The notes below the pieces were generated by a model. The model did no database searches, was not told where the DNA came from, and saw only the letters and a program-made list of their open reading frames with translations. DNA of 64,000 bases from the NCBI GenBank assembly GCA_004379165.1, contig NKXK01000027.1, forward strand, positions 1 to 64,000. Reading direction: 5' to 3'. Positions 37,407 to 46,946 of this stretch are shown in pieces. Numbering within the stretch: the first letter of the stretch is position 1; every line of letters starts with the position of its first letter. The DNA is from Rhodocyclaceae bacterium (GTDB lineage: Bacteria > Pseudomonadota > Gammaproteobacteria > Burkholderiales > Rhodocyclaceae). Position numbers and translations under genes: made by a program.

Positions 37407-38498
37407 ATGTCTCTCAAATGCGGTATCGTCGGTCTGCCCAATGTCGGCAAGTCCACCCTGTTCAACGCGCTGACCAAGGCCGGCATCGAAGCCGCCAACT
37501 ACCCGTTCTGCACCATCGAGCCAAACGTCGGCATCGTCGAGGTACCTGATCCGCGCCTGAAGGCACTATCGGAGATCGTCAAGCCGCAGAAGGTCCAGCC
37601 GGCCATCGTCGAGTTCGTCGATATCGCCGGCTTGGTGGCAGGTGCTTCCAAGGGTGAAGGGCTGGGCAACCAGTTCCTGGCCAACATCCGCGAAACCGAC
37701 GCTATCGTGCACGTCGTTCGCTGCTTCGACGATCCGAACGTTATTCACGTCTCCGGCAGCGTCGATCCGATCCGCGACATCGAAGTCATCGATACCGAAC
37801 TGGCACTGGCCGATATGGCGACCGTCGAGAAGGCACTGAACCGTTACAAGCGCCCGGCCAATTCCGGCGACAAGGAAGCCAAGATCCTCGTTGCCGTGCT
37901 CGAAAAATGCTTCGCCCAACTCGATCAGGGCAAGGCCGTGCGCGCCCTCGATCTGGCGAAGGAAGAATGGGCCACCCTCAAGCCCTTCTGCCTAATCACC
38001 GCCAAGCCCGTACTCTACGCAGCCAACGTCGCCGAAGACGGTTTCACCGACAACCCGCTGCTGGCCAAGGTCGAAGCTCACGCCGCGGCCGAAGGCTCGC
38101 AGGTCGTCGCCCTGTGCGCCTCGATCGAAGCCGAAATCGCCGACCTCGAAGACGCCGACAAGATCGAGTTCCTCGAATCGATGGGCCTGCACGAAGCCGG
38201 TCTCGACCGCCTGATCCGCGCCGGCTACACCCTGCTCGGCCTGCAGACCTACTTCACCGCCGGCGTCAAGGAAGTGCGGGCCTGGACCATCCACGCCGGC
38301 GATACCGCGCCGCAGGCGGCCGGCGTCATCCACACCGACTTCGAGCGTGGCTTCATCCGCGCCCAAACCATCGCCTACGAGGATTTCATTACCTACAAGG
38401 GCGAAGCCGGCACCAAGGAGGCGGGCAAGATGCGCGCCGAAGGCAAGGAGTACGTCGTCAAGGACGGTGACGTGATGAACTTCCTGTTCAACGTCTAA
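37407..38498 (+). CDS. ychF: Redox-regulated ATPase/GTPase YchF (Obg family)
   Basis: A 363-residue translation-associated P-loop protein that in E. coli prefers ATP. G1 is [13 protein letters not shown] and [17 protein letters not shown] is the switch region; the TGS domain is C-terminal. The pth-ychF pairing is widely conserved. Confidence 0.96.
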   Translation: MSLKCGIVGLPNVGKSTLFNALTKAGIEAANYPFCTIEPNVGIVEVPDPRLKALSEIVKPQKVQPAIVEFVDIAGLVAGASKGEGLGNQFLANIRETDAIVHVVRCFDDPNVIHVSGSVDPIRDIEVIDTELALADMATVEKALNRYKRPANSGDKEAKILVAVLEKCFAQLDQGKAVRALDLAKEEWATLKPFCLITAKPVLYAANVAEDGFTDNPLLAKVEAHAAAEGSQVVALCASIEAEIADLEDADKIEFLESMGLHEAGLDRLIRAGYTLLGLQTYFTAGVKEVRAWTIHAGDTAPQAAGVIHTDFERGFIRAQTIAYEDFITYKGEAGTKEAGKMRAEGKEYVVKDGDVMNFLFNV

Positions 38499-38520
38499 CA
38501 GCAATACTCCGGACATCGCC

Positions 38521-40260
38521 ATGCACGCCGCTTTTGACGCCGCCGGCCAGCCGCTTTCCGCGGCAGTGCTGGCGCGCGCCTACGCGCAGTGCCGCGATGC
38601 CATCCTGATCACCGATCACAACAACCGCATCCTTGCGGTGAATCCCGCCTTCAGCGAACTGACCGGGTACACCCTGGCGGAAGTCGCCGGGCGTGACCCG
38701 GGCATGCTGGCCGCGGGCAACGTCAGCCGCGAGTTTTATGCGGCGATGTGGCAAGCGCTCAACAGCGAGGGCCAGTGGTCTGGAGAAATCTGGGACAAGC
38801 GAAAGGATGGGACAGCCTACCCGAAGTGGCTGACCATCTCGACCGTGCCCGACGAGAATCACCGCGTCGCCTTCTACGTCGCCAGCTTCACCGACATCAG
38901 CGCCAGCAAGGAGGCCGCAGACCGCCTCGCCCACCTGGCCTACCACGATGCCTTGACCGGCCTGCCCAATCGCCTGGCGTTCGAGCACCAGCTCGATCAT
39001 GCGCTGCGAGTTGCCGCCCGTGAGAACCGTCAGTTGGCGGTGATGCTGATCGACCTCGACAATTTCAAGAACATCAACGACACCCTCGGCCACCATGTGG
39101 GCGATGTCCTGCTGCAGGCAGTCAGCCAGCGCCTGCGCGACTGCGTGCGCGGCAGCGATCTCGTCGCCCGTCTGGGCGGTGACGAATTCGTCGTGGTGTT
39201 GCTGGAAATCGAAAGTTCTCTGACCGCCGCACGGGTGGCCGGCAAGATTCAGAGCGCCCTTGCCGGCAGCCATCAGCTCAGTGGCCACGCGCTGTATGCG
39301 ACGCCCAGCATCGGTATCAGTCTTTACCCGATTGACGGCGCCGATACCGGCACGTTGCTGCGTAATGCCGACACGGCGATGTACCACGCCAAGAATGCCG
39401 GCCGGAACAATCATCAGTTCTACGCGCAGCGGATGAACGCCACGGCGGGCGAGCGCCTGCAACTGGAAAACGCCTTGCGCCAGGCCATTGCCAGCATTGC
39501 GCCGGGGCACAGCGAATTTTTACTGCAGTTTCAGCCCCAGATTGCCGTTCGCGGTGGCCGCGTTTGCGGCTTGGAGGCGCTGCTGCGCTGGCACAGCCCG
39601 GAATTCGGCCCGGTATCGCCGCTGCGTTTCATCGGCATCGCCGAAGAAACCGGCCTGATCCAGCCGCTCGGCGACTGGGTGATCTGGGAGACCTGCCGGC
39701 TGATCCGCGAAATGAAGAATCAGGGCGTCGACGGCCTGCGCGTCGCGATCAACCTTTCGGCGCAGCAATTGCGCCACGAGAACCTGCTGCTGCTCGTCCG
39801 TGGCGCGCTGGCCTGCTACGACCTGACGCCAGGCGACATCGAGATGGAGATCACCGAGAGCACGGCGATGCAGAATCCCGAGGTGACCTTGTCCATCCTC
39901 GACCAGTTGGCCGACATGGGCATCGTGCTGGCCATCGACGATTTCGGCACCGGCTATTCATCACTCGCTTACCTCAAGCACATGCCGATCCGCCGGCTGA
40001 AACTCGACCGCTCCTTCGTCAAGGACATCGAGACCGACGCCAACGACGCGGCAATCTGCGCAGCCACCATTGCCCTCGGCCACAGCCTGGGCATCGAACT
40101 GGTGGCCGAAGGGGTCGAGACCGACACCCAGCGTGAATTCCTCAGCCGACTGGGTTGCGACTACCTGCAGGGCTACCTGTACAGCCGACCGGTCGGCCTT
40201 GCCGAGATCATTGCCTTTGTCCGCGAGCGAAACGGCCCGGGCGAAATCGTCAGCGGATGA
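38521..40260 (+). CDS. PAS-GGDEF-EAL cyclic-di-GMP signalling protein
   Basis: A 579-residue cytoplasmic protein. A PAS domain (about residues 15-130; NRILAVNPAFSELTGYT) is followed by a GGDEF domain with the intact motif GGDEF at 219-223 and an EAL domain with EAL at 352-354 and the downstream catalytic stretches EITESTAM and DDFGTGYSSLAYLK. Both cyclase and phosphodiesterase sites look complete, so the net activity is unclear. No membrane segment. Its 3' end overlaps the convergent membrane spermidine-synthase-like gene by 11 bp. Confidence 0.93.
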   Translation: MHAAFDAAGQPLSAAVLARAYAQCRDAILITDHNNRILAVNPAFSELTGYTLAEVAGRDPGMLAAGNVSREFYAAMWQALNSEGQWSGEIWDKRKDGTAYPKWLTISTVPDENHRVAFYVASFTDISASKEAADRLAHLAYHDALTGLPNRLAFEHQLDHALRVAARENRQLAVMLIDLDNFKNINDTLGHHVGDVLLQAVSQRLRDCVRGSDLVARLGGDEFVVVLLEIESSLTAARVAGKIQSALAGSHQLSGHALYATPSIGISLYPIDGADTGTLLRNADTAMYHAKNAGRNNHQFYAQRMNATAGERLQLENALRQAIASIAPGHSEFLLQFQPQIAVRGGRVCGLEALLRWHSPEFGPVSPLRFIGIAEETGLIQPLGDWVIWETCRLIREMKNQGVDGLRVAINLSAQQLRHENLLLLVRGALACYDLTPGDIEMEITESTAMQNPEVTLSILDQLADMGIVLAIDDFGTGYSSLAYLKHMPIRRLKLDRSFVKDIETDANDAAICAATIALGHSLGIELVAEGVETDTQREFLSRLGCDYLQGYLYSRPVGLAEIIAFVRERNGPGEIVSG

Positions 40261-41761
40261 CCTTCCGCCACTCGGCTTCGAAGTAGCGCACCAGTACCTG
40301 ATTGTTCAAGCGGTTCGGCTCGGCCGGTACCCGCGCCATGTCGGCGGGAAAGCGGAACAGATCGGGCAGGATCTCGGCAGTCAAAAATCGCGTCTTTTCC
40401 AGGTTTACCGGAGATGCCCCATCCGGCAGCGGCGTATTGCCCCGCGCCGCGAGGATGAAGCCCCATTCGCCGAAGGATGGCACCAGCGCGTGATACGGCG
40501 CCGTCCGGAAGCCGGCTTCCTCCAGCGTCGTCACCACACACCAGAACGACTGGCGCGCATAAAGCGGCGACGTTGACTGGATAACGATGAGACCATTCGC
40601 GGCCAGCCGCTTCTCCAGCAATCGGTAGAAGGCCGAGGTGTAGAGCTTGCCAAGGGCGAAATTGGCCGGGTCGGGAAAGTCGACGACGATGAAGTCGAAA
40701 TGCGCGCGACTATCCTCCAGCCAGCTCAGTGCGTCGGCGTTGATGACCTTCACCTTCGGCGACTTCAGCGCGTCCTGGTTGAGCGCCACCAGCGTCGGCG
40801 CCGACGAGAAGAGCTCGGTCATCCCCGCATCAAGGTCGACCAGCGTCACCTCCTCGACTTGCGGATACTTGAGAATCTCGCGCACCGCCAGCCCGTCACC
40901 GCCGCCCAGCACCAGTACCCGTCGTGCCACTGGCAGGCTGGCCAGCCCCGGATGCACCAGTGCCTCGTGGTAGCGGTATTCGTCGTGCGACGAAAACTGC
41001 AGGTTGCCGTTCAGGAACAGGCGCAGATCGTCGCGCCAGCGCGTGACGACGATACGCTGGTAGGGCGTGCTTTCGGCGTGAACGATGTCGTCGGCGTAAA
41101 CATGGCTCTCGGCCAGCGTCGTCAACTGCCCGGCGCCGGCAAAACCGGCCACCAGCACCACAAAGGCCGACCAGCTCTGCAGCAGCAGGCCGCGCCGCGC
41201 CGGCAGCTGGTCACGGAAAAGATGCAGCGCCCACAGCGCAACCGCAACGTTAAGCAGGCCGAAAAGCAGGCCGGTGCGCACCAGCCCGATGTGTGGCGCG
41301 AGGATCAGCGGGAACAAGACCGATACCGCCAGCGCCCCGAGATAGTCGAAGGTCAGCACCTGCGACACCAGATCCTTGAAGGCCAGCTCGCGCTTGAGGA
41401 TGCGCATGACCAGCGGAATTTCCAGACCGACCAGTACGCCGACGCCAAAGACCGCCAGATAGAGCACCAGCTTGAACGGCCCCAACAACCAGGTGAACAC
41501 CATGAACAGGCCGATGGCCGAAAAGCCGCCAAGCAAGCCGACCATCAACTCGATCTGGATGAAGCGGCCGATCAGGTCGCGGGTAATGTACTTCGACAGC
41601 CACGAGCCGACGCCCATGGCGAAGAGATAGGTACCGATCACCGTCGAGAACTGCATGACCGAGTCGCCCAGCAGATATGACGACAGGGCGCCAGCGACCA
41701 GTTCGTAGGCCAGCCCGCAGGAAGCGATGACGAAGACGGAAAAGAGAAGCGCGTGCCGCAT
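40250..41761 (-). CDS. Membrane-anchored spermidine synthase-like protein
   Basis: A 503-residue protein: seven or so N-terminal membrane segments (residues 5-210) followed by a spermidine-synthase fold (about 225-480) with SAM-type loop VLVLGGGDGLAVREIL and VDLDAGMTELF. Such fused membrane aminopropyltransferase-like proteins are frequent in proteobacteria but seldom characterised; the substrate could be putrescine or another amine. The gene is divergent from the yceI-like gene, with a dispersed repeat copy in between. Confidence 0.88.
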   Translation of the reverse strand: MRHALLFSVFVIASCGLAYELVAGALSSYLLGDSVMQFSTVIGTYLFAMGVGSWLSKYITRDLIGRFIQIELMVGLLGGFSAIGLFMVFTWLLGPFKLVLYLAVFGVGVLVGLEIPLVMRILKRELAFKDLVSQVLTFDYLGALAVSVLFPLILAPHIGLVRTGLLFGLLNVAVALWALHLFRDQLPARRGLLLQSWSAFVVLVAGFAGAGQLTTLAESHVYADDIVHAESTPYQRIVVTRWRDDLRLFLNGNLQFSSHDEYRYHEALVHPGLASLPVARRVLVLGGGDGLAVREILKYPQVEEVTLVDLDAGMTELFSSAPTLVALNQDALKSPKVKVINADALSWLEDSRAHFDFIVVDFPDPANFALGKLYTSAFYRLLEKRLAANGLIVIQSTSPLYARQSFWCVVTTLEEAGFRTAPYHALVPSFGEWGFILAARGNTPLPDGASPVNLEKTRFLTAEILPDLFRFPADMARVPAEPNRLNNQVLVRYFEAEWRKVIR

Positions 41762-41823
41762 GGGCAGCGATGCTACCCGAAAGGCGGGAACGGCGCGCCA
41801 TAATCCGTGTCTGAGTGCTTCCC

Positions 41824-41854
41824 GAACTTCGACACTTTTTCATGTTCACCGCAG
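41824..41854 (+). repeat. Copy of dispersed 31-nt repeat covering a start codon
   Basis: About 25 of 31 positions match. The copy spans the ATG of the YceI-like gene, so its 3' end TTCACCGCAG encodes residues 2-5 (FTAA). Confidence 0.6.
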
Positions 41855-42417
41855 CTCGCCATCTTGCTGGCATCCTCCTTCTCTGCATTGTACTTGCCCT
41901 GCCCGCCGGGGCCGGAACCTACGACATCGACCCGACGCACACCTACGCCAGTTTCGAGATCGACCACCTCGGCTTTTCGACGCAGCGCGGCCAGTTCAAC
42001 CGCAGCCGCGGCAGCCTGCGCTACGACCCGGCGCAGCAACAGGGCGAGGTCGACATCCATATCGACGCCGCCTCGCTCGATACCGGCCTCGCCGCCCGCG
42101 ACGACATCCTGCGCGGCGAAGACTGGTTCAACGTCGCTGCCAACCCCGACATCCTCTTTCGCAGCACCGCCTTCATCTTCGACGGCCCGCGGCTGATCGC
42201 CATCGACGGCCACCTGACCCTGCTCGGCCAACGCCGCCCGCTGCGCCTCGACATTCAGCGCGTCAAATGCAGTCTCAACTTCGTCAGCCGCAAGCGCGGC
42301 TGCGGCGCCGACGCCACGGCCACGCTGCGCCGCTCCGATTTCGGCCTCAACAACGGCCTGCCCTTCATCGGCGACGAAGTCAGACTGCGCATTCAGGTCG
42401 AAGCCTACGCACCATAG
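41842..42417 (+). CDS. YceI-like secreted polyisoprenoid-binding family protein
   Basis: A 191-residue exported lipocalin-like protein. After the signal (AGILLLCIVLALPAGAG) the mature protein opens with TYDIDPTHTYASFEIDHLGFS, the YceI signature, and has SRGSLRYDP and NVAANPDILF strands. Family members bind isoprenoid chains such as ubiquinone-8. The ATG at 41842 is used; the upstream in-frame ATG at 41815 would spoil the signal. Residues 2-5 come from the repeat copy. Confidence 0.9.
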   Translation: MFTAARHLAGILLLCIVLALPAGAGTYDIDPTHTYASFEIDHLGFSTQRGQFNRSRGSLRYDPAQQQGEVDIHIDAASLDTGLAARDDILRGEDWFNVAANPDILFRSTAFIFDGPRLIAIDGHLTLLGQRRPLRLDIQRVKCSLNFVSRKRGCGADATATLRRSDFGLNNGLPFIGDEVRLRIQVEAYAP

Positions 42418-42500
42418 CGGCACGCGCTCGCACAAAAAACGGGCGTCAAGCGTCTGTTTCTGCGAAAATATCACCCCTTTTTTTGCTGCACCGGAACCCC

Positions 42501-43631
42501 ATGTCACCCACCGCCGCCACTAGTGCCGCCATCGCCAGCACCGCCGAGATCGTCGCCGAAATCAAGGCCGGTCGCATGGTCATCCTGGTTGATGAAGAAG
42601 ACCGCGAAAACGAGGGCGACCTCGTCATGGCTGCCGAGCACATCACGCCCGAAGCCATCAACTTCATGGCCAAGTTCGGCCGCGGCCTGATCTGCCTGAC
42701 GCTCACCGAAGCCCGCTGCAAGAAACTGGGCCTGACCCAGATGGCGCGCAACAACGGCACCGTTTACGGCACCGCCTTCACCGTCTCCATCGAGGCCGCC
42801 GAAGGCGTCACCACCGGCATTTCCGCCGCCGACCGCGCCAAGACCATCCAGGTCGCCGTTGCCCGCAATGCCACCGCCGATGACATCGTCCAGCCCGGCC
42901 ATGTCTTCCCGATCATGGCCCGCCCCGGCGGCGTGCTGGTTCGCGCCGGCCACACCGAAGCCGGCTGCGACCTCGCCGGCATGGCCGGCCTTGAACCCTC
43001 GTCGGTGATCTGCGAGATCATGAACGACGACGGCACCATGGCCCGCCTGCCCGAGCTGATCGAATTCGCCAAGGAACACGGCCTGAAGATCGGCACCATC
43101 GCCGACCTGATCCACTACCGGGCCGGTTCGGAGACCCTGGTCGAGCGCGTTACCAGCAAGACCGTGCCGACCGCCCATGGTGATTTCACGCTGCACGCCT
43201 ATGTCGACCGTGCCAGCGGTGCCACGCATCTGGCGATGGTCAAGGGCGAAATCCCGACCGGCGCCGAAACCCTCGTCCGCGTCCACGAGCCGCTGTCGGT
43301 GCTCGACTTCATCGATCCGGCCAGCAAGGCCGGCTCCTTCTCGATCGAGGAAGCCCAGGCCGCGCTGGCCAGGCACGGCCACGGCGTCATCGTCCTCATG
43401 CACCGCCCCGAGGATGGCGACGCCCTGCTCCACCGCCTCACCGGACAAACCAGCACCGCCCCGAAAACCCAGCAGAAATGGGACCCACGCACCTACGGTA
43501 TCGGCGCCCAGATCCTGCGCGACCTCGGCGTCAGCAAGATGCGCCTGCTTTCGAGCCCGCGCAAGATGCCCTCCATGACCGGTTTCGACCTGCAGGTCAC
43601 CGGCTTCGTCACTTCTCCCGCGGAGCTTTGA
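42501..43631 (+). CDS. ribBA: RibBA: 3,4-dihydroxy-2-butanone-4-phosphate synthase with degenerate GTP cyclohydrolase II domain
   Basis: Riboflavin-synthesis protein of 376 residues. The N-terminal RibB domain (to about residue 205) is intact, with [10 protein letters not shown] and [10 protein letters not shown]. The C-terminal half resembles RibA in outline but lacks the zinc-binding Cys-rich stretch (HSECLTGDxFxSxRCDCG is missing; instead [18 protein letters not shown]), so it is probably inactive in GTP ring opening and a separate ribA should exist elsewhere. Similar RibBX proteins are common in betaproteobacteria. No FMN riboswitch is visible in the 83-bp leader. ribH follows after 3 bp. 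Confidence 0.92.
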   Translation: MSPTAATSAAIASTAEIVAEIKAGRMVILVDEEDRENEGDLVMAAEHITPEAINFMAKFGRGLICLTLTEARCKKLGLTQMARNNGTVYGTAFTVSIEAAEGVTTGISAADRAKTIQVAVARNATADDIVQPGHVFPIMARPGGVLVRAGHTEAGCDLAGMAGLEPSSVICEIMNDDGTMARLPELIEFAKEHGLKIGTIADLIHYRAGSETLVERVTSKTVPTAHGDFTLHAYVDRASGATHLAMVKGEIPTGAETLVRVHEPLSVLDFIDPASKAGSFSIEEAQAALARHGHGVIVLMHRPEDGDALLHRLTGQTSTAPKTQQKWDPRTYGIGAQILRDLGVSKMRLLSSPRKMPSMTGFDLQVTGFVTSPAEL

Positions 43632-43634
43632 GCT

Positions 43635-44108
43635 ATGTCCCGCTTTGAAAATGTCGTCGAATTCGACCAGAACCTGAACGGCACCGGCCTACGCGTCGGC
43701 GTCGTCATGGCCCGTTTCAACCTGCCGGTCTGCGAGGGCCTGCTCTCCGCCTGCATCCACGAGCTCAAGCGCCTCGGCGTCGCCGATGCCGACATGCGCA
43801 TCGCCACCGTGCCCGGCGCGCTGGAAATCCCACTGGTGCTGCAGACCATGGCCCAGAGCGGCAGGTACGACGCCCTCGTGGCGCTCGGCGCCGTCATCCG
43901 TGGCGAAACTTACCACTTCGAGGTCGTTTCCAACGATTCCTGCCGCGCCATCATGGAAGTCCAGCTGCACACCGGCGTGCCCATCGCCAACGGCATCCTT
44001 ACCTGCGAGACCGACGAGCAGGCGGAAGTCCGCATGCAGCCAAAGGGCGCCGACTGCGCCCAGGCCGCGATCGAAATGGCCAACCTGAAGAGAGCACTGA
44101 GCCAATGA
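43635..44108 (+). CDS. ribH: 6,7-dimethyl-8-ribityllumazine synthase
   Basis: Penultimate enzyme of riboflavin synthesis, forming icosahedral or decameric shells. 157 residues with [16 protein letters not shown], which carries the catalytic histidine, and [12 protein letters not shown]. It overlaps nusB by 4 bp (ATGA), the classic ribH-nusB pair. Confidence 0.97.
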   Translation: MSRFENVVEFDQNLNGTGLRVGVVMARFNLPVCEGLLSACIHELKRLGVADADMRIATVPGALEIPLVLQTMAQSGRYDALVALGAVIRGETYHFEVVSNDSCRAIMEVQLHTGVPIANGILTCETDEQAEVRMQPKGADCAQAAIEMANLKRALSQ

Positions 44109-44593
44109 CCACCTTCATGACGGATACCGATCACCCCGAAGAGCCGAAGGCGCCGCCAAAGTCGGCCCGTCGCCGGGCGCGCGAGTTTGTGCTGCAGGGC
44201 CTTTACCAGTGGCGTGTCGGCGGTGCCGATGAGGCCGCCATTGAAGCTTACGCCCCGGAAATGGATGGTTTTGCCAAGGCTGACCGCGAGTTCTTCGTCG
44301 GCACCCTGCGCGGCGTCATCGGCCAGCATGCCGAACTGAACGAGCTGATCGGCAAGCACATCGACCGCCCCTTCACCGAACTGTCGCCGATCGAAGCCTG
44401 CGTGCTGATGCTCGGCTGCTTCGAGATGAAGAATCATCCTGAAACCCCTTACCGCGTGATCATCAACGAAGCCATCGAGCTGACCAAAGCCTTCGGCGGC
44501 ACCGACGGCCACAAGTACGTCAATGGCGTGCTCGACAAGATCGCGGCCGGCCTGCGCCCGGACGAAGTCGCCGCCCGTAAGAAGGGCAAGTAA
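44105..44593 (+). CDS. nusB: Transcription antitermination factor NusB
   Basis: All-helical RNA-binding protein (162 residues) that with NusE/S10 binds boxA RNA during rRNA antitermination. [18 protein letters not shown] near the N-terminus and [27 protein letters not shown] at the C-terminus are diagnostic. It lies between ribH and thiL. Confidence 0.96.
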   Translation: MTTFMTDTDHPEEPKAPPKSARRRAREFVLQGLYQWRVGGADEAAIEAYAPEMDGFAKADREFFVGTLRGVIGQHAELNELIGKHIDRPFTELSPIEACVLMLGCFEMKNHPETPYRVIINEAIELTKAFGGTDGHKYVNGVLDKIAAGLRPDEVAARKKGK

Positions 44594-44597
44594 GACG

Positions 44598-45605
44598 GTG
44601 GCGGCCAGCGAATTTGCGCTGATCGACAAGTATTTCGCACGGCCAACGCCCTCGGCAGTCCTCGGCCCCGGCGACGACTGTGCCCTGCTGGAACCCTCGC
44701 CGGGCATGCAGCTGGCCGTCACCACGGACATGCTGGTGGCCGGGGTCCATTTCCTGCCCGATACCAACCCCAAGAACCTCGGCTGGAAGGCGCTGGCGGT
44801 CAATCTGTCCGACCTCGCCGCGATGGGCGCCACGCCGCGCTGGGTGACGCTGGCCGGCGCCCTGCCGACGGTCGATGAAACCTGGCTGGCTGCCTTTGCC
44901 GAGGGCTTTTTCGCCTGCGCCAGCGAATACGGCGTCGATGTTGTCGGCGGCGACACCACGCGCGGCCCGATGAACGTCTGCATCACCGCGCTCGGTGAAG
45001 TCGCCCCGGATCGCGCCCTGCGTCGTGATGGCGCCCGAGCTGGCGACCTGATCTGGGTATCCGGCCGCCCCGGTCTGGCTGCGCTCGGCCTCGCCCACCT
45101 GCAGGGCAAGCTCAAACTGCCCGAACCCTGGCCACGCCTATGCGTCACCGCGCTGGAAAAACCCCGTCCCCGTGTCGCCCTCGGGCAGGCACTGGCCGGC
45201 ATTGCCAGCGCCGCCATCGACGTGTCCGACGGCCTGCTCGCCGACCTCGGCCACATCGCCGAACGCTCCGGCCTCGCCGCCCAGGTCAAGCTCGTTCAGT
45301 TGCCGCAACTGAAGGATGTCTGCGGTAGCGGCGACAACTACGACGCCGACCTCCGCCGTATCGCCCTGGAATGCCAACTGGCCGGCGGCGACGACTACGA
45401 ACTGTGCTTCACCGCCTCCGGCACACAAAGTCTCGCCATTGGCCAGATTGCTGCCCGGCTTGAACTGCCGCTCTGGTGCATCGGCGAGATGACCGCCGGC
45501 TCCGCAGGGGCGGTGACGGTACTTGATCCGGATGGCCAGCCAGTCAGCATCGCTCGCGCCGGCTACGACCACTTCGCCAGCAATGAACAGCCCGCGACGC
45601 CCTGA
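44598..45605 (+). CDS. thiL: Thiamine-monophosphate kinase
   Basis: Phosphorylates thiamine phosphate to thiamine diphosphate, the last cofactor step. 335 residues, PurM-type fold with VLGPGDDCALLEP, TTDMLVAGVHF, VVGGDTTRG and ISDGL-type motif DVSDGLLADLGHI. The start is a GTG at 44598, four bases after the nusB stop. Its end overlaps pgpA, the standard nusB-thiL-pgpA order. Confidence 0.96.
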   Translation: MAASEFALIDKYFARPTPSAVLGPGDDCALLEPSPGMQLAVTTDMLVAGVHFLPDTNPKNLGWKALAVNLSDLAAMGATPRWVTLAGALPTVDETWLAAFAEGFFACASEYGVDVVGGDTTRGPMNVCITALGEVAPDRALRRDGARAGDLIWVSGRPGLAALGLAHLQGKLKLPEPWPRLCVTALEKPRPRVALGQALAGIASAAIDVSDGLLADLGHIAERSGLAAQVKLVQLPQLKDVCGSGDNYDADLRRIALECQLAGGDDYELCFTASGTQSLAIGQIAARLELPLWCIGEMTAGSAGAVTVLDPDGQPVSIARAGYDHFASNEQPATP

Positions 45606-46074
45606 CGTACATTTCATGCTCGCCCACCCGGCGCACTTCTTTGCGCTGGGTTGTGGCAGCGGCCTCGCCCCCACGGCGCCCGGTACCTTTGGCACGCTGT
45701 TCGCCTGGGCAACCTTCATCCTTTTCCGGCCCTGGTTTGGCGATTTTCAGCTGCTTTTCCTGCTCACCGCAGCTTACCTCGCCGGCATCTGGTTCATCGA
45801 AGTCACCGGCCGCGCCCTCGGCGACCCCGACCACGGCAGCATCGTCTGGGACGAAATCGTGCCCTTCTGGCTGGTGCTGCTACTGACGCCGGACAACTGG
45901 TTCTGGCAGGCGACGGCATTCGCAATCTTCCGCTTCTTCGACATCACCAAGCCGCAGCCAGCCCAGCATTTTGACGAGCACGTCAAAAACGGCTTCGGCG
46001 TCATGGCCGACGATCTTGTTGCGGCGGGATACACGTTGTTGATCCTGGCGCTCCTCAAGATCATCCTGACCTGA
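45583..46074 (+). CDS. pgpA: Phosphatidylglycerophosphatase A
   Basis: Inner-membrane lipid phosphatase of the PgpA family, 163 residues from the ATG at 45583 (overlapping thiL by 23 bp). An alternative ATG at 45616 is possible. Conserved elements are HFFALGCGSGLAPTAPGTFGT, DHGSIVWDEIVPFW (metal-binding aspartates and glutamate) and RFFDITKPQPAQHFD. Several membrane segments. The segment encoding FQLLFLLTAA coincides with a copy of the dispersed repeat. Confidence 0.93.
   Translation: MNSPRRPDVHFMLAHPAHFFALGCGSGLAPTAPGTFGTLFAWATFILFRPWFGDFQLLFLLTAAYLAGIWFIEVTGRALGDPDHGSIVWDEIVPFWLVLLLTPDNWFWQATAFAIFRFFDITKPQPAQHFDEHVKNGFGVMADDLVAAGYTLLILALLKIILT
45742..45772 (+). repeat. Copy of dispersed 31-nt repeat inside pgpA
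   Basis: About 24 of 31 positions match the reference, including GATTTTC at the 5' end and TCACCGCAG at the 3' end. It encodes part of a membrane segment of PgpA. Confidence 0.45.
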
Positions 46075-46130
46075 CGCCGCCTCGCCAGAGGCATACAATA
46101 TTGGCATTCCAGTTCTCTGGGAGCATTGCC

Positions 46131-46415
46131 ATGAGCAACAAACACGCGCATCTGCTGCGCAGCATCTTTCAGGATCCGCCCTCAGCCAATATCCACTGGC
46201 GGGAAATCGAATCCCTGCTCCACCACCTCGGCGCCGAAGTCGAACCGGCCCACGGTGCCCGCTTCAAGATCACGCTGAACAAGGTTGAAGCCTTCCTGCA
46301 CCATCCGCACAACAGCAATACCTGCAGCAAGCAGGACATCAAGGCGCTGCGCGAGGTGCTGAGCCATGCCGGGGTGACGCTGTCGCGCTACGAGGAAGAT
46401 CACCAGCGAGTGTGA
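46131..46415 (+). CDS. HicA-family toxin-like protein without adjacent HicB
   Basis: A 94-residue basic protein resembling HicA mRNA interferases: HWREIESLLHHLGAEVE, the beta-strand FKITLNKVEAFLHHPH with the presumed catalytic histidines, and KALREVLSHAGV. The ATG at 46131 (MSNKHAHLL) follows GGGAG. No HicB-like antitoxin is found on either side: downstream there are only tiny ORFs and a nuclease gene on the opposite strand. It may be an orphan toxin, a domesticated gene, or paired with a remote antitoxin. Confidence 0.75.
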   Translation: MSNKHAHLLRSIFQDPPSANIHWREIESLLHHLGAEVEPAHGARFKITLNKVEAFLHHPHNSNTCSKQDIKALREVLSHAGVTLSRYEEDHQRV

Positions 46416-46510
46416 GGCACTTCACGGCCGGAGGCGATTCTTGTTTTCGGCACCGGATGTGCGGGTTACGATGTCTGCACAACGATATCCGCTCGGGGAA
46501 GTCACCGAAA

Positions 46511-46780
46511 ATGTCTGTCGCAATCCAAATCCGCAAACCGGACGGCCGCTGGGTCGAACTGGCCGACGGCATCCGAAACAGCCGCGAACTGATTGAAAGC
46601 TGGATTGGCATGGCACGGGAAATACCCCATGGCCGAAGTCCGCATCCTGAACGCCAACCCGCGCCATCCAGCAAGCAGCCGTACTCACTGAGCGCCAAAC
46701 GGTGGCTCAGCGCTCGACGATTGGCAGCCCTGCCAAGTCCGATGCTGTCAGTCCGGCCAGTTCGCCGACCACCCGGTTGA
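46511..46780 (+). CDS. Possible small ORF of unknown function
   Basis: The frame opens MSVAIQIRKPDGRWVELADG and looks protein-like for about 40 residues, then becomes Arg/Ser/Pro-rich like noncoding GC-rich DNA. A second frame at 46629 (MAEVRILNANPRHP) may indicate a frameshift or two overlapping mini-genes. The 3' end overlaps the opposite-strand ORF 46707-46880. Treat as tentative. Confidence 0.3.
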   Translation: MSVAIQIRKPDGRWVELADGIRNSRELIESWIGMAREIPHGRSPHPERQPAPSSKQPYSLSAKRWLSARRLAALPSPMLSVRPVRRPPG

Positions 46781-46880
46781 TATTCCGCCCCAGCAACCAC
46801 CAGCCGCCGGCATAAGGACGCACGTCAATACCGTGCTCCGCACACAATTGCAACGCCTTGCTGCGCAGTTGTTCGATCAT
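46707..46880 (-). CDS. Small conserved-looking hypothetical protein (57 aa)
   Basis: An ORF of 57 residues beginning MIEQLRSKALQLCAEHG, with GGAGACAACG immediately before its ATG at 46880 as a good ribosome site. The sequence is ordinary in composition, with the stretch VRPYAGGWWLLGRNINRVVGELAGL, and looks folded rather than random. It is downstream of the zinc-ribbon nuclease on the same side of the patch but on the same strand as it (minus), so the two could be co-transcribed. Function unknown. Confidence 0.6.
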   Translation of the reverse strand: MIEQLRSKALQLCAEHGIDVRPYAGGWWLLGRNINRVVGELAGLTASDLAGLPIVER

Positions 46881-46946
46881 CGTTGTCTCCTTTGGTGGGG
46901 TGCATTATTCCGGCGGAACGTGACCGAAAGATGACAGAACAGCGTG

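Noticed and set aside
41727-42500. Long upstream extension of the ribBA frame
   Set aside because: It crosses the YceI-like gene in another frame and is Arg/Pro-rich; the ATG at 42501 begins the recognised RibB domain.
42418-42500. FMN riboswitch before ribBA
   Set aside because: The 83-bp leader is too short and lacks the conserved RFN-element segments.
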